Source of the DNA: Streptomyces sp. NRRL B-24484
Lineage (GTDB): Bacteria; Actinomycetota; Actinomycetes; Streptomycetales; Streptomycetaceae
Assembly (NCBI RefSeq): GCF_000717715.1
Contig: NZ_JOAI01000022.1
Location: forward strand, 1-64,000
DNA: 64,000 nt
Reading direction: 5' to 3'
In this document: positions 1 through 8,458 of the stretch, piece by piece
Position numbering within the stretch: the first letter of the stretch is position 1
Layout: every line of letters starts with the position of its first letter
Notes under the pieces: model-generated
What the model saw: only the letters and a program-made list of their open reading frames with translations
Told to the model about the DNA's origin: nothing
Databases searched by the model: none
Made by a program: the position numbers and the translations under genes

Positions 1-25
1 GGCCGAGAACATCCGCCCGCTGTAG
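1..25 (+). CDS. 3' end of a gene, probably a CspA-type cold-shock protein (partial)
   Basis: Only the last seven codons (AENIRPL) and a TAG stop at 23-25 are inside the window. Streptomyces cold-shock-domain proteins commonly end in GPQAENI followed by two or three residues, so the tail fits that family. A strong terminator hairpin follows directly, and a DEAD-box RNA helicase comes next, a partnership known for cold-shock RNA chaperones. Seven residues cannot prove the assignment. Confidence 0.45.
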
Positions 26-56
26 TTCTTCTGCCACGGCACCCGCCCGGCAGCGA

Positions 57-92
57 GGGGCCCGCACCGCGTACACGCCCGGTGCGGGCCCC
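57..92 (+). terminator. Rho-independent-type hairpin after the upstream gene
   Basis: A perfect 12-bp stem (GGGGCCCGCACC at 57-68 pairing with 81-92) closes a 12-nt loop 31 nt after the TAG stop. There is no U-tract, which is usual for actinobacterial terminators. It separates the upstream gene from the helicase. Confidence 0.8.
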
Positions 93-340
93 TCGGCATT
101 GCACCTGGTCCCGCACTGCCTGTCCGCGGCCTACGGCCGGTCCGGGCGAGAGCGGCCTCCACTGGCCGAACCCGCGCCGAAGCACGGGGCGGGATTGCGC
201 TCCCGGCGTCCTGTGGGCGCCGGGACTCAGCGCCTGCACGCCCCTCGTCACAGTACCGGCCTGTTGCCTTGCGGTCTTCGCCGGCGCGCCTGCGCCTCGC
301 AGCCCTCTTCGTGGCGTGCCGTTCAGCAGAAGGCTTCCTC

Positions 341-1819
341 ATGAACCGCTTCCCTCGCCCCTCCCCGTCGAGCACCCGGGGCCGGCCGCACAACAGCGTC
401 GGCGGTTTCCCGTCGGCCGGCGGGCGGCACTCCACGGATCGCGGCCATCAGGACATCCCTCCGCAGGACGATCCCTCAGCGACCCCCGGCCGTACGGCAC
501 TGCCCGCCGTCACGTCCTTCGACGAGCTGGACCTGCCCACGGCCCTCATGGCGGAACTGACCCGTCAGGGCCTCACCTTGCCGTTCCCCATCCAGGCCGC
601 GACGCTGCCCGACTCGCTGACCGGTCGCGACGTACTGGGACGGGGCCGCACCGGCTCCGGCAAGACCATCGCCTTCGGTCTGGCCGTCCTGGCCCGGCTC
701 ACCGGACGGAGGGCCCAGCCCCGCCGCCCACTCGCCCTGGTACTGGTCCCCACGCGCGAGCTCGCGCACCAGGTCGCCGAAGCCCTCGTCCCGTACGCCC
801 ACGCCGTCCGCCTGCGGACAGCCACCGTGGTCGGAGGGACATCGATCGGCCGCCAGTCCCAACGGCTCGGCCACGGCGCCGAGGTCGTCGTGGCCACCCC
901 CGGCCGGCTGCGGGACCTCGTCCACCGAGGCGACTGCCGTCTCGACGACGTCACCGTCACCGTGCTCGACGAGGCCGACCAGATGGCCGACATGGGCTTC
1001 CTCCCCCAGGTCACCGACCTGCTCGAACAGGTCGCCCCGGACGCGCAGACCCTGCTGTTCTCCGCCACCCTGGACCGCAACGTCGAGCGCCTGGTGCAGC
1101 GCTTCCTGAAGGACCCCGTCACGCACTCGGTGGACCCGTCCACCGCCGCGGTCACCACGCTGGAACACCACGTGCTGCACATCCAGAACTTCGACAAGAG
1201 CGCCACGATCGCCCACATCGCCTCCCGCGACGGCAAGGTGATCATGTTCATCGACACCAAGCACGGCGCGGACCGCCTGGTCGACGACCTGCTCGCGAAC
1301 GGGGTCAAAGCCGCCGCCCTGCACGGCGACAAGACCCAGCCCGAGCGTGCCCGCACCCTGGAACGGTTCCGCGCCGGCCAGGTGACCGCGCTGATCGCGA
1401 CCAACGTCGCCGCCCGCGGCATCCACGTCGACGGCCTCGACCTGGTCGTCAACCTGGACCCGCCGACCGACCCCAAGGACTACCTGCACCGGGGCGGCCG
1501 GACAGCCCGAGCCGGCGCGTCCGGCACCGTCGTCACCCTCGTCCTGCCCAAACAGCGCCGCCACATGACACGCACAGCGACCGCGGCCGGGATCGCACCG
1601 ACCATCACCAGGGTCCGCGCCGGCGATGACGAGCTGGCCCGCATCACCGGAGCCCGCGTCCCCAGCGGCGTGCCCGTCCTGATCGCCGAACCCGGCGGCG
1701 GACGACCGCGCCGAACCGTTTCCGCCGCCGGCCGCAGCCGCCGCTCCCCCAGCGCCCACAACTCACGCGCCACCAACAGCCCCCGGGAGGGCACCCCCAG
1801 GCACGTCGCCCCCGAATAG
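341..1819 (+). CDS. DEAD-box ATP-dependent RNA helicase
   Basis: The product is 492 aa and should unwind RNA duplexes with ATP, as in ribosome assembly or cold-stress RNA turnover. All core motifs are visible: Q motif (PFPIQ, about 81), Walker A GRTGSGKT (about 102-109), PTREL (about 137), TPGR (about 186), DEAD at 210-213, SAT at 241-243, and in the second RecA lobe ATNVAARG and HRGGRTARAG. An arginine- and serine-rich tail of about 80 residues follows the helicase core. I chose the ATG at 341 because AGAAGG lies 7 nt upstream; an in-frame start at 269 lacks such a site. The leader after the preceding terminator is about 250 nt. A cold-shock protein gene probably lies upstream. Confidence 0.93.
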   Translation: MNRFPRPSPSSTRGRPHNSVGGFPSAGGRHSTDRGHQDIPPQDDPSATPGRTALPAVTSFDELDLPTALMAELTRQGLTLPFPIQAATLPDSLTGRDVLGRGRTGSGKTIAFGLAVLARLTGRRAQPRRPLALVLVPTRELAHQVAEALVPYAHAVRLRTATVVGGTSIGRQSQRLGHGAEVVVATPGRLRDLVHRGDCRLDDVTVTVLDEADQMADMGFLPQVTDLLEQVAPDAQTLLFSATLDRNVERLVQRFLKDPVTHSVDPSTAAVTTLEHHVLHIQNFDKSATIAHIASRDGKVIMFIDTKHGADRLVDDLLANGVKAAALHGDKTQPERARTLERFRAGQVTALIATNVAARGIHVDGLDLVVNLDPPTDPKDYLHRGGRTARAGASGTVVTLVLPKQRRHMTRTATAAGIAPTITRVRAGDDELARITGARVPSGVPVLIAEPGGGRPRRTVSAAGRSRRSPSAHNSRATNSPREGTPRHVAPE

Positions 1820-1851
1820 GACAACGCCGAGCCCCGACCACCGCCAACCCG

Positions 1852-2120
1852 GTGGACACGGAGAGCCCGCCCGTGCCCACCGCCATCGGCCACCCCCGAG
1901 CCACCACGGTCCGAGACCGCGTGCAACGACCGGAGCTGCAGATCAGCGGCGACACCGTGGTCGACACCGCCCTGGACATCCTGCGAAGCTCCGGCGCCGA
2001 GCCCACCCCATGCCGCTCCGGTCGGCAACCGCCTGCGCCCGCCACCTCGACGCCTGGCCGGTCGTGGACAACGACGGCCACGTCATCGGCCTGCTCTCCC
2101 TCTGGGCTCCGCTGCCCGGC
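1852..2120 (+). pseudogene. decayed CBS-domain gene remnant
   Basis: From 1852 one frame reads TVRDRVQRPELQISGDTV followed by VDTALDILRSSGAE, which looks like the start of a CBS repeat. At about 2030 the sense moves to another frame, reading HLDAWPVVDNDGHVIGLLSL, the typical end of a CBS repeat. After about 2110 neither frame looks like protein. The two pieces are too close together to hold a full CBS pair, so the middle appears deleted as well as frameshifted. I see this as a relic; a small expressed fusion is not excluded. Confidence 0.5.
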
Positions 2121-2357
2121 ACAGGTTCGAACCGGCATCCGACGCGCCCCCGGTGCGTCGCGCAGCTGCAAGCCGTGCCCTCGCCTCTGTCACCCCGTCC
2201 CGTTGCCGACACCGCCACACCATCGGCACGTCCTTCGAACACCCGGCTGCAGGACGGAAGTTCACGGGCCGGGTGATCATCTCCGGACACCCGACGAACC
2301 GTCCAGACCGCCACCACCGACACCGTCCCGGCCATCCGCCACGCAGCCCTGCGCGGA

Positions 2358-2599
2358 CGTAGGCAGCCGGCCGTCGGGCAGCGGGACCACCTCGTCCGCT
2401 GGAGCTCGGCGGCGCCCCGCGCGACCCGGGCAACCTGTGGCCCGAGCCGCACTACGGCGCCAAGACGTCCTCCACCAAGGACGGCATCGAGACGAAGCCG
2501 AAGAACGCCGTCTGCAAGGGCACCATCACCCTCGCCCCCGCCCGCAACGCGATCCGCACCGGCCGGACCACCGCCCTCCAGGTCACCGGCATCGGCTGA
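2358..2599 (+). pseudogene. remnant of a secreted actinobacterial protein with a DHLxPLELGG...NLWPEP core
   Basis: One frame reads RRQPAVGQRDHLV up to about 2396, and the next frame continues LELGGAPRDPGNLWPEPHYG and runs to a TGA at 2597. Inserting one C at about 2397 would join them as DHLVPLELGG, the hallmark of a conserved secreted Streptomyces protein resembling HNH nucleases. The N-terminal signal and cysteine-rich part are missing, and a TAG at 2360 blocks the second frame. It is a truncated, frameshifted relic. The flanks (2121-2357 and 2600-2869) show no gene I can support. Confidence 0.55.
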
Positions 2600-2869
2600 C
2601 CCGGCCGCTGCCGGCCGGCGGCCGGGTCGCGTCGGGCTCTGCCGGGTTCCGAGAGGCGCGCGCCACGGGCGTCGGCCGCTGCGCCCGGGCCGGCCGGTAC
2701 GACACGGCCCGGCCGCCGGGGGGAGGACGGCCGGGCCGGGTACCACGGGGACGAGACGAGCCCCGCCTCGCGGAAACGACGATACGACCGACCGCTGTTC
2801 GGGGCGCGAAGGCGCGCGGCTCCCCGGCCGACAGGCGCAGGCGCGGCACCGGTCCGGCGGCCGCCCGGT

Positions 2870-3754
2870 CTACGCGGACGAGATCGGCCGGCTCCAGTAG
2901 AACGCTGCGCGGCGGGTGATGTCGGGCAGTTGGCTGTAGAGGGCGTCGCCGGGGCACTGGGTGCAGTAGGCGTCGCGGTGGCCGCTGATGGCGCGGAAGA
3001 CGTGCCGGGTGCCCTGACGGTAGAGGCTCTCGGTGTTGTGGGAGGTCAGCACCGCGCTGCTGTCGGGGCGGGTGCCGCAGGCGGCCAGGCGCCAGGCCGC
3101 GAGGCGGGCGACGGCATCCAGGGCCGGCTCGGGGGCCGGGACGTCGGTGCAGGTGCCGATGACGGCGATCCCGACGGTCTCGCGGTTGAACCCGGCGGCG
3201 TGGGATCCGGCCACCACGCGGTGGATGTCCAGGGCGCCGCTGCGGCCCTCGTAGACGGTGCCGTAGCGGTCGACGAGGAAGTGGTAGCCGATGTCGTCCC
3301 ACCCGCGGCGGTGCATGCTGTCGTACTGGATCTCCCGCACGATCTCCGCCGCATCGCCGGGGCCGTAGTCGTTGGGATCGGCACTGTGGTGCACGAACAC
3401 CGCACGCACCACCTCGTCGAACACCAGCCGCCCCGACGCGGGCACCGCGCCCCACCCGGCCCTGGGCACCACCGGAACCGGCGGCCCATTGCCACCGGCA
3501 CTCCCGGCGCCCCGGGGGGGAGGAGGCGCCGCCCGGCCGCCGCCGTGCGCAGCCGACCGCATCCGCAGCACTTCTGACCGAACATCACCTGGAACCGCCG
3601 ACGGCCTCCGCTCCTCGGGGCCCACCGCCGCGGCCACGGCGGCGCCGAGCCCACCCCACGCCGCCCCGGTCAGCAACCGCCTGCGCCCGATCACCCTGCG
3701 CACCGTAGCGGCCCCTGCCCCTGCCACCCGCCTGCCACACCGGCCCGTCACCAC
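2870..3754 (-). CDS. Tat-exported peptidoglycan recognition protein / N-acetylmuramoyl-L-alanine amidase
   Basis: Predicted to cut the amide bond between muramic acid and L-alanine in the cell wall, outside the membrane. The N-terminus holds a twin-arginine signal (GRRRLLTGAAWGG) followed by an Ala-rich core. The amidase_2/PGRP domain fills the C-terminal two thirds: PRAGWGA, VFVHHSA (zinc histidine), DDIGYHFLVDRYG, VYEGR, and ISGHRDAYCTQCPGD with the second zinc ligands. A proline-rich linker separates signal and domain. The start is uncertain: a GTG at 3694 would put the twin-arginine motif almost at the N-terminus, but neither start has a good ribosome site. A free-standing lysis or remodelling enzyme; I see no operon partner. 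Confidence 0.85.
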   Translation of the reverse strand: MVTGRCGRRVAGAGAATVRRVIGRRRLLTGAAWGGLGAAVAAAVGPEERRPSAVPGDVRSEVLRMRSAAHGGGRAAPPPPRGAGSAGGNGPPVPVVPRAGWGAVPASGRLVFDEVVRAVFVHHSADPNDYGPGDAAEIVREIQYDSMHRRGWDDIGYHFLVDRYGTVYEGRSGALDIHRVVAGSHAAGFNRETVGIAVIGTCTDVPAPEPALDAVARLAAWRLAACGTRPDSSAVLTSHNTESLYRQGTRHVFRAISGHRDAYCTQCPGDALYSQLPDITRRAAFYWSRPISSA

Positions 3755-4295
3755 CCCGGCCCACCCGCATCACCCGCGGCGCCCTGACCTCAAGCCAACT
3801 GCGCGACGCTCTGGCGGCCGACGCCCGGCGGTGTTCGCCGTACGCAACGCCGGCAGTGCACTCCCGTCTGGCTGAGCCGTTTCTGCAGCCCCTCCCGGTC
3901 AATGGCGACGGCTCGCGCACCCGACGGCGGACGCGGTTCGTCAGCGGGGCGAAGTATGTCTGCGTGTAGGTACCGGGTGCTACTGGGCACGGTGCGGCAG
4001 GCGTCGCGGCAAGCGGAGCGCGGCCGGTGGGCAAAGCCCCGGCGCAGCGCGACCTCGGTGACGGTAGTGGAACCGGGTCGGCGGCCGGGAGCACGCCGGA
4101 GGCGCAGTGCCAAGCAGCCGGGATCTCGTCTCCGCTCCTTTGCTGCGCACCCACTCCGCGTGACCGCCGTCTACCGACCGGGCAGCTGGTGCTGGCTGTT
4201 CCAGCTGCTGGCCGCGGCGCCCCCGACAGCAGCGACAGCCAGTAGATCTCCCGGTGGCTCCGGGACGGGGCGGAGGCCGTGCGATACTCCCGGCC
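3755..4295. other. 541-bp stretch with no supported gene
   Basis: Lies between the divergent amidase and Mrr-like genes. Open frames on both strands are rich in Arg, Pro and Ala and resemble no family I know. No tRNA, repeat or strong hairpin was seen. Only the promoter at its right end is supported. Confidence 0.6.
4283..4288 (+). promoter_or_regulatory. probable -10 element of a leaderless transcript
   Basis: GATACT ends 7 nt before the GTG at 4296, so transcription would start at or next to the start codon. The gene has no Shine-Dalgarno sequence, which agrees with leaderless translation, common in Streptomyces. Confidence 0.45.
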
Positions 4296-5189
4296 GTGAG
4301 CAGCGGAAACAGTATTCGCGGGCCGCGCGCAGGCAGGCCGGCCCCTCGTCAGGTCCAGACCTGGCAGGTGGCGGAGCACAATGCGGCGGCCTGGATGCGG
4401 CATTGGGGCTATGACGATGCGCGAGCGCAGCCGGGCGGTGCCGATGGCGGCGTGGATGTCGTGTCCGGGCGGGCGTTGGGGCAGGTGAAGTATCAGGCGA
4501 GCGCCGTGGGTAGGCCCGAGTTGCAGCGGCTGTTCGGGGCGCGGGGCCTGGACATGGGCAAGCAGCTGCTGTTCTTCACAGGGAGCAGTTATGCGGCGAC
4601 GGCTGTGGACTACGCAAACAAGAACAGCATTGCCCTGTTCGTCTACGCCCTCGACGGAACGATGAAGGCGATCAACCCGATCGCCCGTCAGATCAGCGCA
4701 CCTCCCTCGCCCGCGATATCCGTTCCGGTCCAGGCTGACATGAGGAAGGCTCCATCGAAGCAGTCAGGTCTCAACGCCCGGCAAGGGGTGATCATTTTCC
4801 TGACCGTAGTCGCTTTGGGCGGGGTCGTCTCGGCGGTCGAGGGGCTCACGGGATACTCTCCCCACCGGGCCACCGGCAACGCCGCCGACAGTGCGTCGGC
4901 GATCCCTCCTGCGCAAGCAGCGGCCGCCTTCAAGGCCTACGCGGCGGAGCACGGCTCTCTCGAGCAGAAGGCCGCGGTGAACCATGTGTCCACGATCACC
5001 GAGACCGTGCAGCCGATTTCCGGTTTCGCTGTAGTGAATATCTACACCGATCTCGGGCGGTTCAGCGATAATTTCGACGAGGGACAGCTCGTGTCTTCCC
5101 TGTTCTCGGAATACCGCGGGGGCCGGAAACATGGGACTTTGACTGTTTACAACGGAGACCGTGCACCACTTGCATATGGCTCCTACTGA
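4296..5189 (+). CDS. membrane-anchored Mrr-like restriction-endonuclease-fold protein
   Basis: The product is 297 aa. Residues about 20-130 look like an Mrr_cat nuclease-fold domain: WMRHWGY, then GGADGGVDV and GQVKYQ, giving the D...QxK catalytic pattern, and LLFFTGSSY. A single hydrophobic segment (GVIIFLTVVALGGVVSAVEG) near 170 is followed by an extracytoplasmic or periplasm-like tail of about 100 residues with no recognised domain. Base composition is less GC-extreme than its neighbours (many A/T third positions near the 3' end), hinting at a different history. Function is unknown: it may cleave DNA (defence) or use the fold as a sensor. The GTG at 4296 is chosen because of the -10 element just upstream. 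Confidence 0.7.
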   Translation: MSSGNSIRGPRAGRPAPRQVQTWQVAEHNAAAWMRHWGYDDARAQPGGADGGVDVVSGRALGQVKYQASAVGRPELQRLFGARGLDMGKQLLFFTGSSYAATAVDYANKNSIALFVYALDGTMKAINPIARQISAPPSPAISVPVQADMRKAPSKQSGLNARQGVIIFLTVVALGGVVSAVEGLTGYSPHRATGNAADSASAIPPAQAAAAFKAYAAEHGSLEQKAAVNHVSTITETVQPISGFAVVNIYTDLGRFSDNFDEGQLVSSLFSEYRGGRKHGTLTVYNGDRAPLAYGSY

Positions 5190-5353
5190 ACGAGTTGGCC
5201 GCGGTCGGCGCCCGAGCCTTCGATGGGCGGGCGCCAGAGTGGGTGCTCTCTGCCCGCCGCGTCTTGGTCGACTGCCTGCACCAACGAGCTCCGTTGTGTT
5301 TTCGCCTCGAACCCCCAACGGGCTTGCAGGACCTGCGAAAACGCTGACTTCCC

Positions 5354-5370
5354 GGCCTTGGGTCAAGGCC
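5354..5370. terminator. hairpin between convergent genes
   Basis: GGCCTTG (5354-5360) pairs perfectly with CAAGGCC (5364-5370) around a 3-nt loop. It lies between the convergent Mrr-like and hydrolase genes and could stop transcription from both sides. The rest of 5190-5512 shows no gene. Confidence 0.5.
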
Positions 5371-5512
5371 CCACCGCTGAGCCGCAGGGGTGTGATCGGC
5401 AAACCTCCCTCGCAGAGCGGTCGATGCCGAGTGCCGGTCTCGGCCCGCGGTGGCCGGGGCGCGCCGACAAGCAGGGATGCCGGCCGGCGCGCTCGGGCCG
5501 AGGCCAGCGGTA

Positions 5513-6244
5513 TCAGTCGAGGTGGCGGGCGAAGAACCGCACGGTGCTGTCGAGCTCGACGGCCGGCACCTCGGCGTGCTTGCCGGGGTTGGCGTGCAGG
5601 GTCTTCTCGGCCGAACCGAGGGCGTCGAAGAGGGCCAGTGCGGCGGCCCGCGGCACCCGTTCGTCGTCCCACTGGAGGAGGAACTCCACCGGGACGGTGA
5701 TCCGCGCGGCGTCCCCGGCGGAGGCCGAGGCCCCGCCCAGGCCCAGGACCGCGGCACGGACCCGCGGTTCGGCGGCGACGAACGGTACGCCGAGCCCGCA
5801 TCCCAGCGAGATCCCCCAGTAGCCCACCGGGCCGGCCCCGACGTGTGCCAGCCGCTGGACCGCGTCCACGACCGACCGCCACTCCGGGACGGTCCGGCGC
5901 GCCACCAGGGCCTGGAACTCGGCGATGAGCTGCGCCAGGTCCTCGCCCGCCTCGACGCGGGCCCGGTTCCCGGTCGCGATCCGGTCGAACTCCTCGTCCA
6001 CCGGCCGGTCGCCGTGGCCGGGGACGTCGACCGCGACCACCGCACAGCCGCACTCGGCCGCGAGGCGGCGGGCCAGGCCCTCGATGTCCGGGTCCTTCTT
6101 GTGCCGGCCGCCGCCGTGACCCATCACGATCAGCGGACGGGGTCCGGCGGGCCCTTCCGGGGTCCACAGCACGCCGGGGACGCCGCCCAGGTCGAAGAGC
6201 TGCTCACGGACACCGCGGGACGACGATTCGGAGATGAAGCGCAT
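5513..6244 (-). CDS. alpha/beta hydrolase, dienelactone-hydrolase-like
   Basis: The product is 243 aa, a soluble serine hydrolase of the type that cleaves esters or lactones; the substrate is not evident. The fold is shown by LIVMGHGGG (oxyanion strand), VVAVDVPGHG, the nucleophile elbow GISLG (Ser about 148), the acid in QWDDERVP and the histidine in GKHAEVP near the C-terminus. Length fits the family. The ATG at 6244 has only a weak upstream AAAGG. It stands alone, divergent from the VIT-type transporter. Confidence 0.85.
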   Translation of the reverse strand: MRFISESSSRGVREQLFDLGGVPGVLWTPEGPAGPRPLIVMGHGGGRHKKDPDIEGLARRLAAECGCAVVAVDVPGHGDRPVDEEFDRIATGNRARVEAGEDLAQLIAEFQALVARRTVPEWRSVVDAVQRLAHVGAGPVGYWGISLGCGLGVPFVAAEPRVRAAVLGLGGASASAGDAARITVPVEFLLQWDDERVPRAAALALFDALGSAEKTLHANPGKHAEVPAVELDSTVRFFARHLD

Positions 6245-6643
6245 GGGCGGTGAAGCCTTTCGGGATGCCTACTGCGGGCGTCCCCGGGCCATGCGGGGGA
6301 GGGAGGCCCGACCTGTCACAGCGTTGACGGGTCCCACCTCCTCGAATGCGCAGCGGCGCACGGCGGCACAGAAGGTATCACGAACGGTCTCGACCTCAAG
6401 CGGCCGGATGCCGCGGGAGACGAGGGGAGCTGACGAAGCATCGGGGCTCGTCCCTCGCGGGTGTCCGGTTGGCGCAAACTGCCCCGGGGCTCGGCGAGGC
6501 ACGACCCGCCAGTGCGGCCCCGCGAGGGCGTACGGCCGGGTACCACGGGCCCTGGCCGTCGCCAAGGGGTCCTCCGGAAGCGACAACCGCCCACCCCGCC
6601 GATACTGACGAGGACGACCCGCATACCCAGGAACGCCGCACGG
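6245..6643. other. 399-bp divergent intergenic region
   Basis: Contains the promoters of the hydrolase (minus) and the VIT-type transporter (plus). A weak relative of the 14-bp dormancy box, GGTACCACGGGCCC at 6539-6552, is present but has several mismatches and no suitably spaced -10, so I do not call it an operator. No gene seen. Confidence 0.5.
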
Positions 6644-7357
6644 ATGACCTTCTTCGACAGGCTCGGTCCGCACCGGGAGAGCCATGCCGCCGGCCGGGCC
6701 GGGTGGCTGCGGGCGGCCGTGCTCGGCGCCAACGACGGTCTGGTCTCCGTGGCCAGCCTGATGGTCGGCCTCGCCGCCGGTGGGGTGAGCACCTCCACCG
6801 TCGTCACCGGCGGCTTGGCGGGCCTGTCCGCCGGTGCGATGTCGATGGCCGCCGGCGAGTACGTCTCCGTCAGCTCCCAGGTCGATGTCGAAAGGGCCGA
6901 CCGGGCCAAGGAGGCACGCGAACTCGCCGAGGCCCCCGAGGCGGAGCTCGACGAACTCACCGCCATCTACGAAGGCCGCGGTGTTCCGCGCGAGCTCGCC
7001 CGTCGGGTCGCCGAGGCCCTGCACGAGGCCGACCCGCTCGCGGCGCACCTGCGCGACGAGCTCGGCCAGAGCGAACAGACCGCCGCCAACCCGCTCCAGG
7101 CCGCGCTCGCCTCCGCCGCCAGCTTCCTCGCCGGCGGCCTGGTGCCCTTCCTCGGCCTGCTCGCCGGATCGGCCACCGCGCGCCTGTGGCTGATCGTCGC
7201 CGTCACGCTCTGCGGCCTCGCCCTGGCGGGCGTGCTCGCAGCCCGGGCCGCCGGCACGGCCGTCCTCCGGCCGACCCTGCGCGTCGTCCTCGGCGGCGGA
7301 CTCGCCATGGCCGTCACCGCAGCCGTCGGCCAGCTCGCCCAGGTGTCCGGAGTCTGA
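6644..7357 (+). CDS. VIT1/CCC1-family metal (Fe2+/Mn2+) transporter
   Basis: The product is 237 aa. The family moves ferrous iron or manganese across membranes. The signature GWLRAAVLGANDGLVS lies in the first helix, followed by SLMVGLAAGG, GLSAGAMSMAAGEYVSVSSQ in the second, a charged cytoplasmic metal-binding stretch of about 75 residues rich in Glu and Asp (E-x2-E patterns), and three further helices to the C-terminus. The ATG at 6644 gives the usual short N-terminus (MTFFDRLGPHRESH). Iron handling fits the redox-rich neighbourhood, but no shared operator was found. Confidence 0.88.
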   Translation: MTFFDRLGPHRESHAAGRAGWLRAAVLGANDGLVSVASLMVGLAAGGVSTSTVVTGGLAGLSAGAMSMAAGEYVSVSSQVDVERADRAKEARELAEAPEAELDELTAIYEGRGVPRELARRVAEALHEADPLAAHLRDELGQSEQTAANPLQAALASAASFLAGGLVPFLGLLAGSATARLWLIVAVTLCGLALAGVLAARAAGTAVLRPTLRVVLGGGLAMAVTAAVGQLAQVSGV

Positions 7358-7574
7358 GCCCCCGGGCACCACACGGCGAGAGCCGCCGACCGGCCGGGGA
7401 CGGCCCCGAGCGCCGACGACCTCCTGGCCAGGACAGTGCCGGTCGACGTGCCACCCCTCACTACCTGACCGACGGCCGGGCCCACAGCCACTCGGCCATG
7501 CCGTACCCGGCGCCCCGACGGCGGGGGCGGCCGGCCGCGACGGCACGGTGGGCGTGCCGTCCGGCTCAGGATCC

Positions 7575-7618
7575 GGGCCGGACGGCCCAGGCCGTCCACT
7601 GCCCTGTTCGGACAGGCT
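7575..7618 (+). promoter_or_regulatory. orphan dormancy-box promoter between convergent genes
   Basis: A perfect GGGCCGGACGGCCC palindrome at 7575-7588 is centred 34 bp before CAGGCT (7613-7618), the same geometry seen at the other island promoters. Nothing convincing is encoded just downstream on the plus strand; transcription would run antisense to the DoxX gene. A GAGGAGGTGGACATC ribosome-site-like stretch remains at about 7636. It may drive a small RNA or be what is left of a deleted gene. The rest of 7358-7721 shows no gene. Confidence 0.6.
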
Positions 7619-7721
7619 GAAGAGAGCGGACGCCGAGGAGGTGGACATCCGCTCCCGTCGGGCGCTCCGCCGGCCGGGCCGGGAACGGCTGCGCGGAGCC
7701 GTCCCCGGCCAGCCGTGGAGA

Positions 7722-8159
7722 TCAGGCCGAGGCCACGACCGCACCACCGGTTCGGTGCCGGACCGCCGGTCCGAGCGCCAGACCGCCAGGTCCGGTGACC
7801 GCGATCAGCAGGAAGGCCCAGCAGAACATCGCCGCGGGCTCGCCGCCGTTCTGGATCGGCCACAGGGCGTGCTCCTGGTGGACGCCGAAGTAGGCGTAGG
7901 CCATCGAACCGGAACAGAGCAGCGCGGCCGGGCGGACGGCCAGCCCCAGCAGGACGAAGGCGCCTGCAACCAGCTGGATGACGGCCGCCCACCAGCCGGG
8001 CCACTGCCCGACCTGCGGCGCCCTGCCGTGCGCGCCGCCGAGGACGCCGAACAGGGTCGCGGCGCCGTGGCACACGAAGAGGAGGGAGACCACGATGCGG
8101 AACAGCCCCAGCACGGTGGGTCGGGCGCGCTCGACGAGCAGCGAGAGGTCTGCGGACAC
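7722..8159 (-). CDS. DoxX-family membrane protein
   Basis: The product is 145 aa with four predicted membrane helices: LGLFRIVVSLLFVCHG, a stretch around WWAAVIQLVAGAFVLLG, a central segment with SMAYAYFGVH, and FCWAFLLIAVTG. DoxX/SURF4-like proteins of actinobacteria are small quinone- or thiol-redox-linked membrane proteins; some act with superoxide dismutase and a sulfurtransferase. I chose GTG at 8159 (VSADLSLL) because AAGGAG lies 5 nt upstream; a longer frame to 8291 lacks such a site and would add a non-hydrophobic extension. Confidence 0.82.
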   Translation of the reverse strand: MSADLSLLVERARPTVLGLFRIVVSLLFVCHGAATLFGVLGGAHGRAPQVGQWPGWWAAVIQLVAGAFVLLGLAVRPAALLCSGSMAYAYFGVHQEHALWPIQNGGEPAAMFCWAFLLIAVTGPGGLALGPAVRHRTGGAVVASA

Positions 8160-8308
8160 AGGAACTCCTTGGGTGGGGACGAGGAGATCGGGCAGGCAGC
8201 CGAAATCGGTCGGGCGCGCGACGACGGCTGGCACCGGCTGCGCACTCGGACCGGAGGTGACGCCCGGACACCAAGACTGACGCTGTGTCATGTCCCTGAC
8301 CAGACCTG

Positions 8309-8332
8309 TGAACCTCTGAACTTCCTCTGAGT
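8309..8332 (+). promoter_or_regulatory. TGAAC-type direct repeats, possible OmpR-type operator
   Basis: TGAACCT (8309-8315), TGAACTT (8317-8323) and TGAGT (8328-8332) lie about 115-135 bp upstream of the -10 of the two-component operon. A related TCTGAAC occurs at 10634-10640 before the redox module. OmpR-family regulators often bind such tandem half-sites; autoregulation is inferred. Confidence 0.3.
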
Positions 8333-8446
8333 CCCGCCGCCCAGGCCTCGTCCCGGATCTCGTCGGTCCGGACTCCGTCCGGGCAGCAGGGCGCAGCCGC
8401 CTGCCGATGCCCGGCGTCGGCGTGCCGGCTCCCCCTGCGCGACCCC

Positions 8447-8452
8447 TACGCT
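8447..8452 (+). promoter_or_regulatory. -10 element (TACGCT), leaderless start of the two-component operon
   Basis: TACGCT ends 6 nt before the ATG at 8459, so the transcript would begin at the start codon. The TGGAG at 8452-8456 is too close to act as a ribosome site. Confidence 0.55.
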
Positions 8453-8458
8453 GGAGCC

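Noticed and set aside
476..1759. Long minus-strand frame opposite the helicase
   Set aside because: Mirror of the helicase gene: Gly/Asp/Val-rich antisense translation without domains, caused by codon bias.
6539..6552. GGTACCACGGGCCC as a dormancy box before the VIT-type gene
   Set aside because: Several mismatches and no NANNNT hexamer at 33-35 bp; such weak matches are expected by chance in this GC content.
7613..8160. Protein gene behind the orphan box on the plus strand
   Set aside because: The open frame starting at about 7640 has no proper start spacing, is antisense to DoxX and reads as low-complexity Arg/Gly; a small RNA or deletion scar is more likely.
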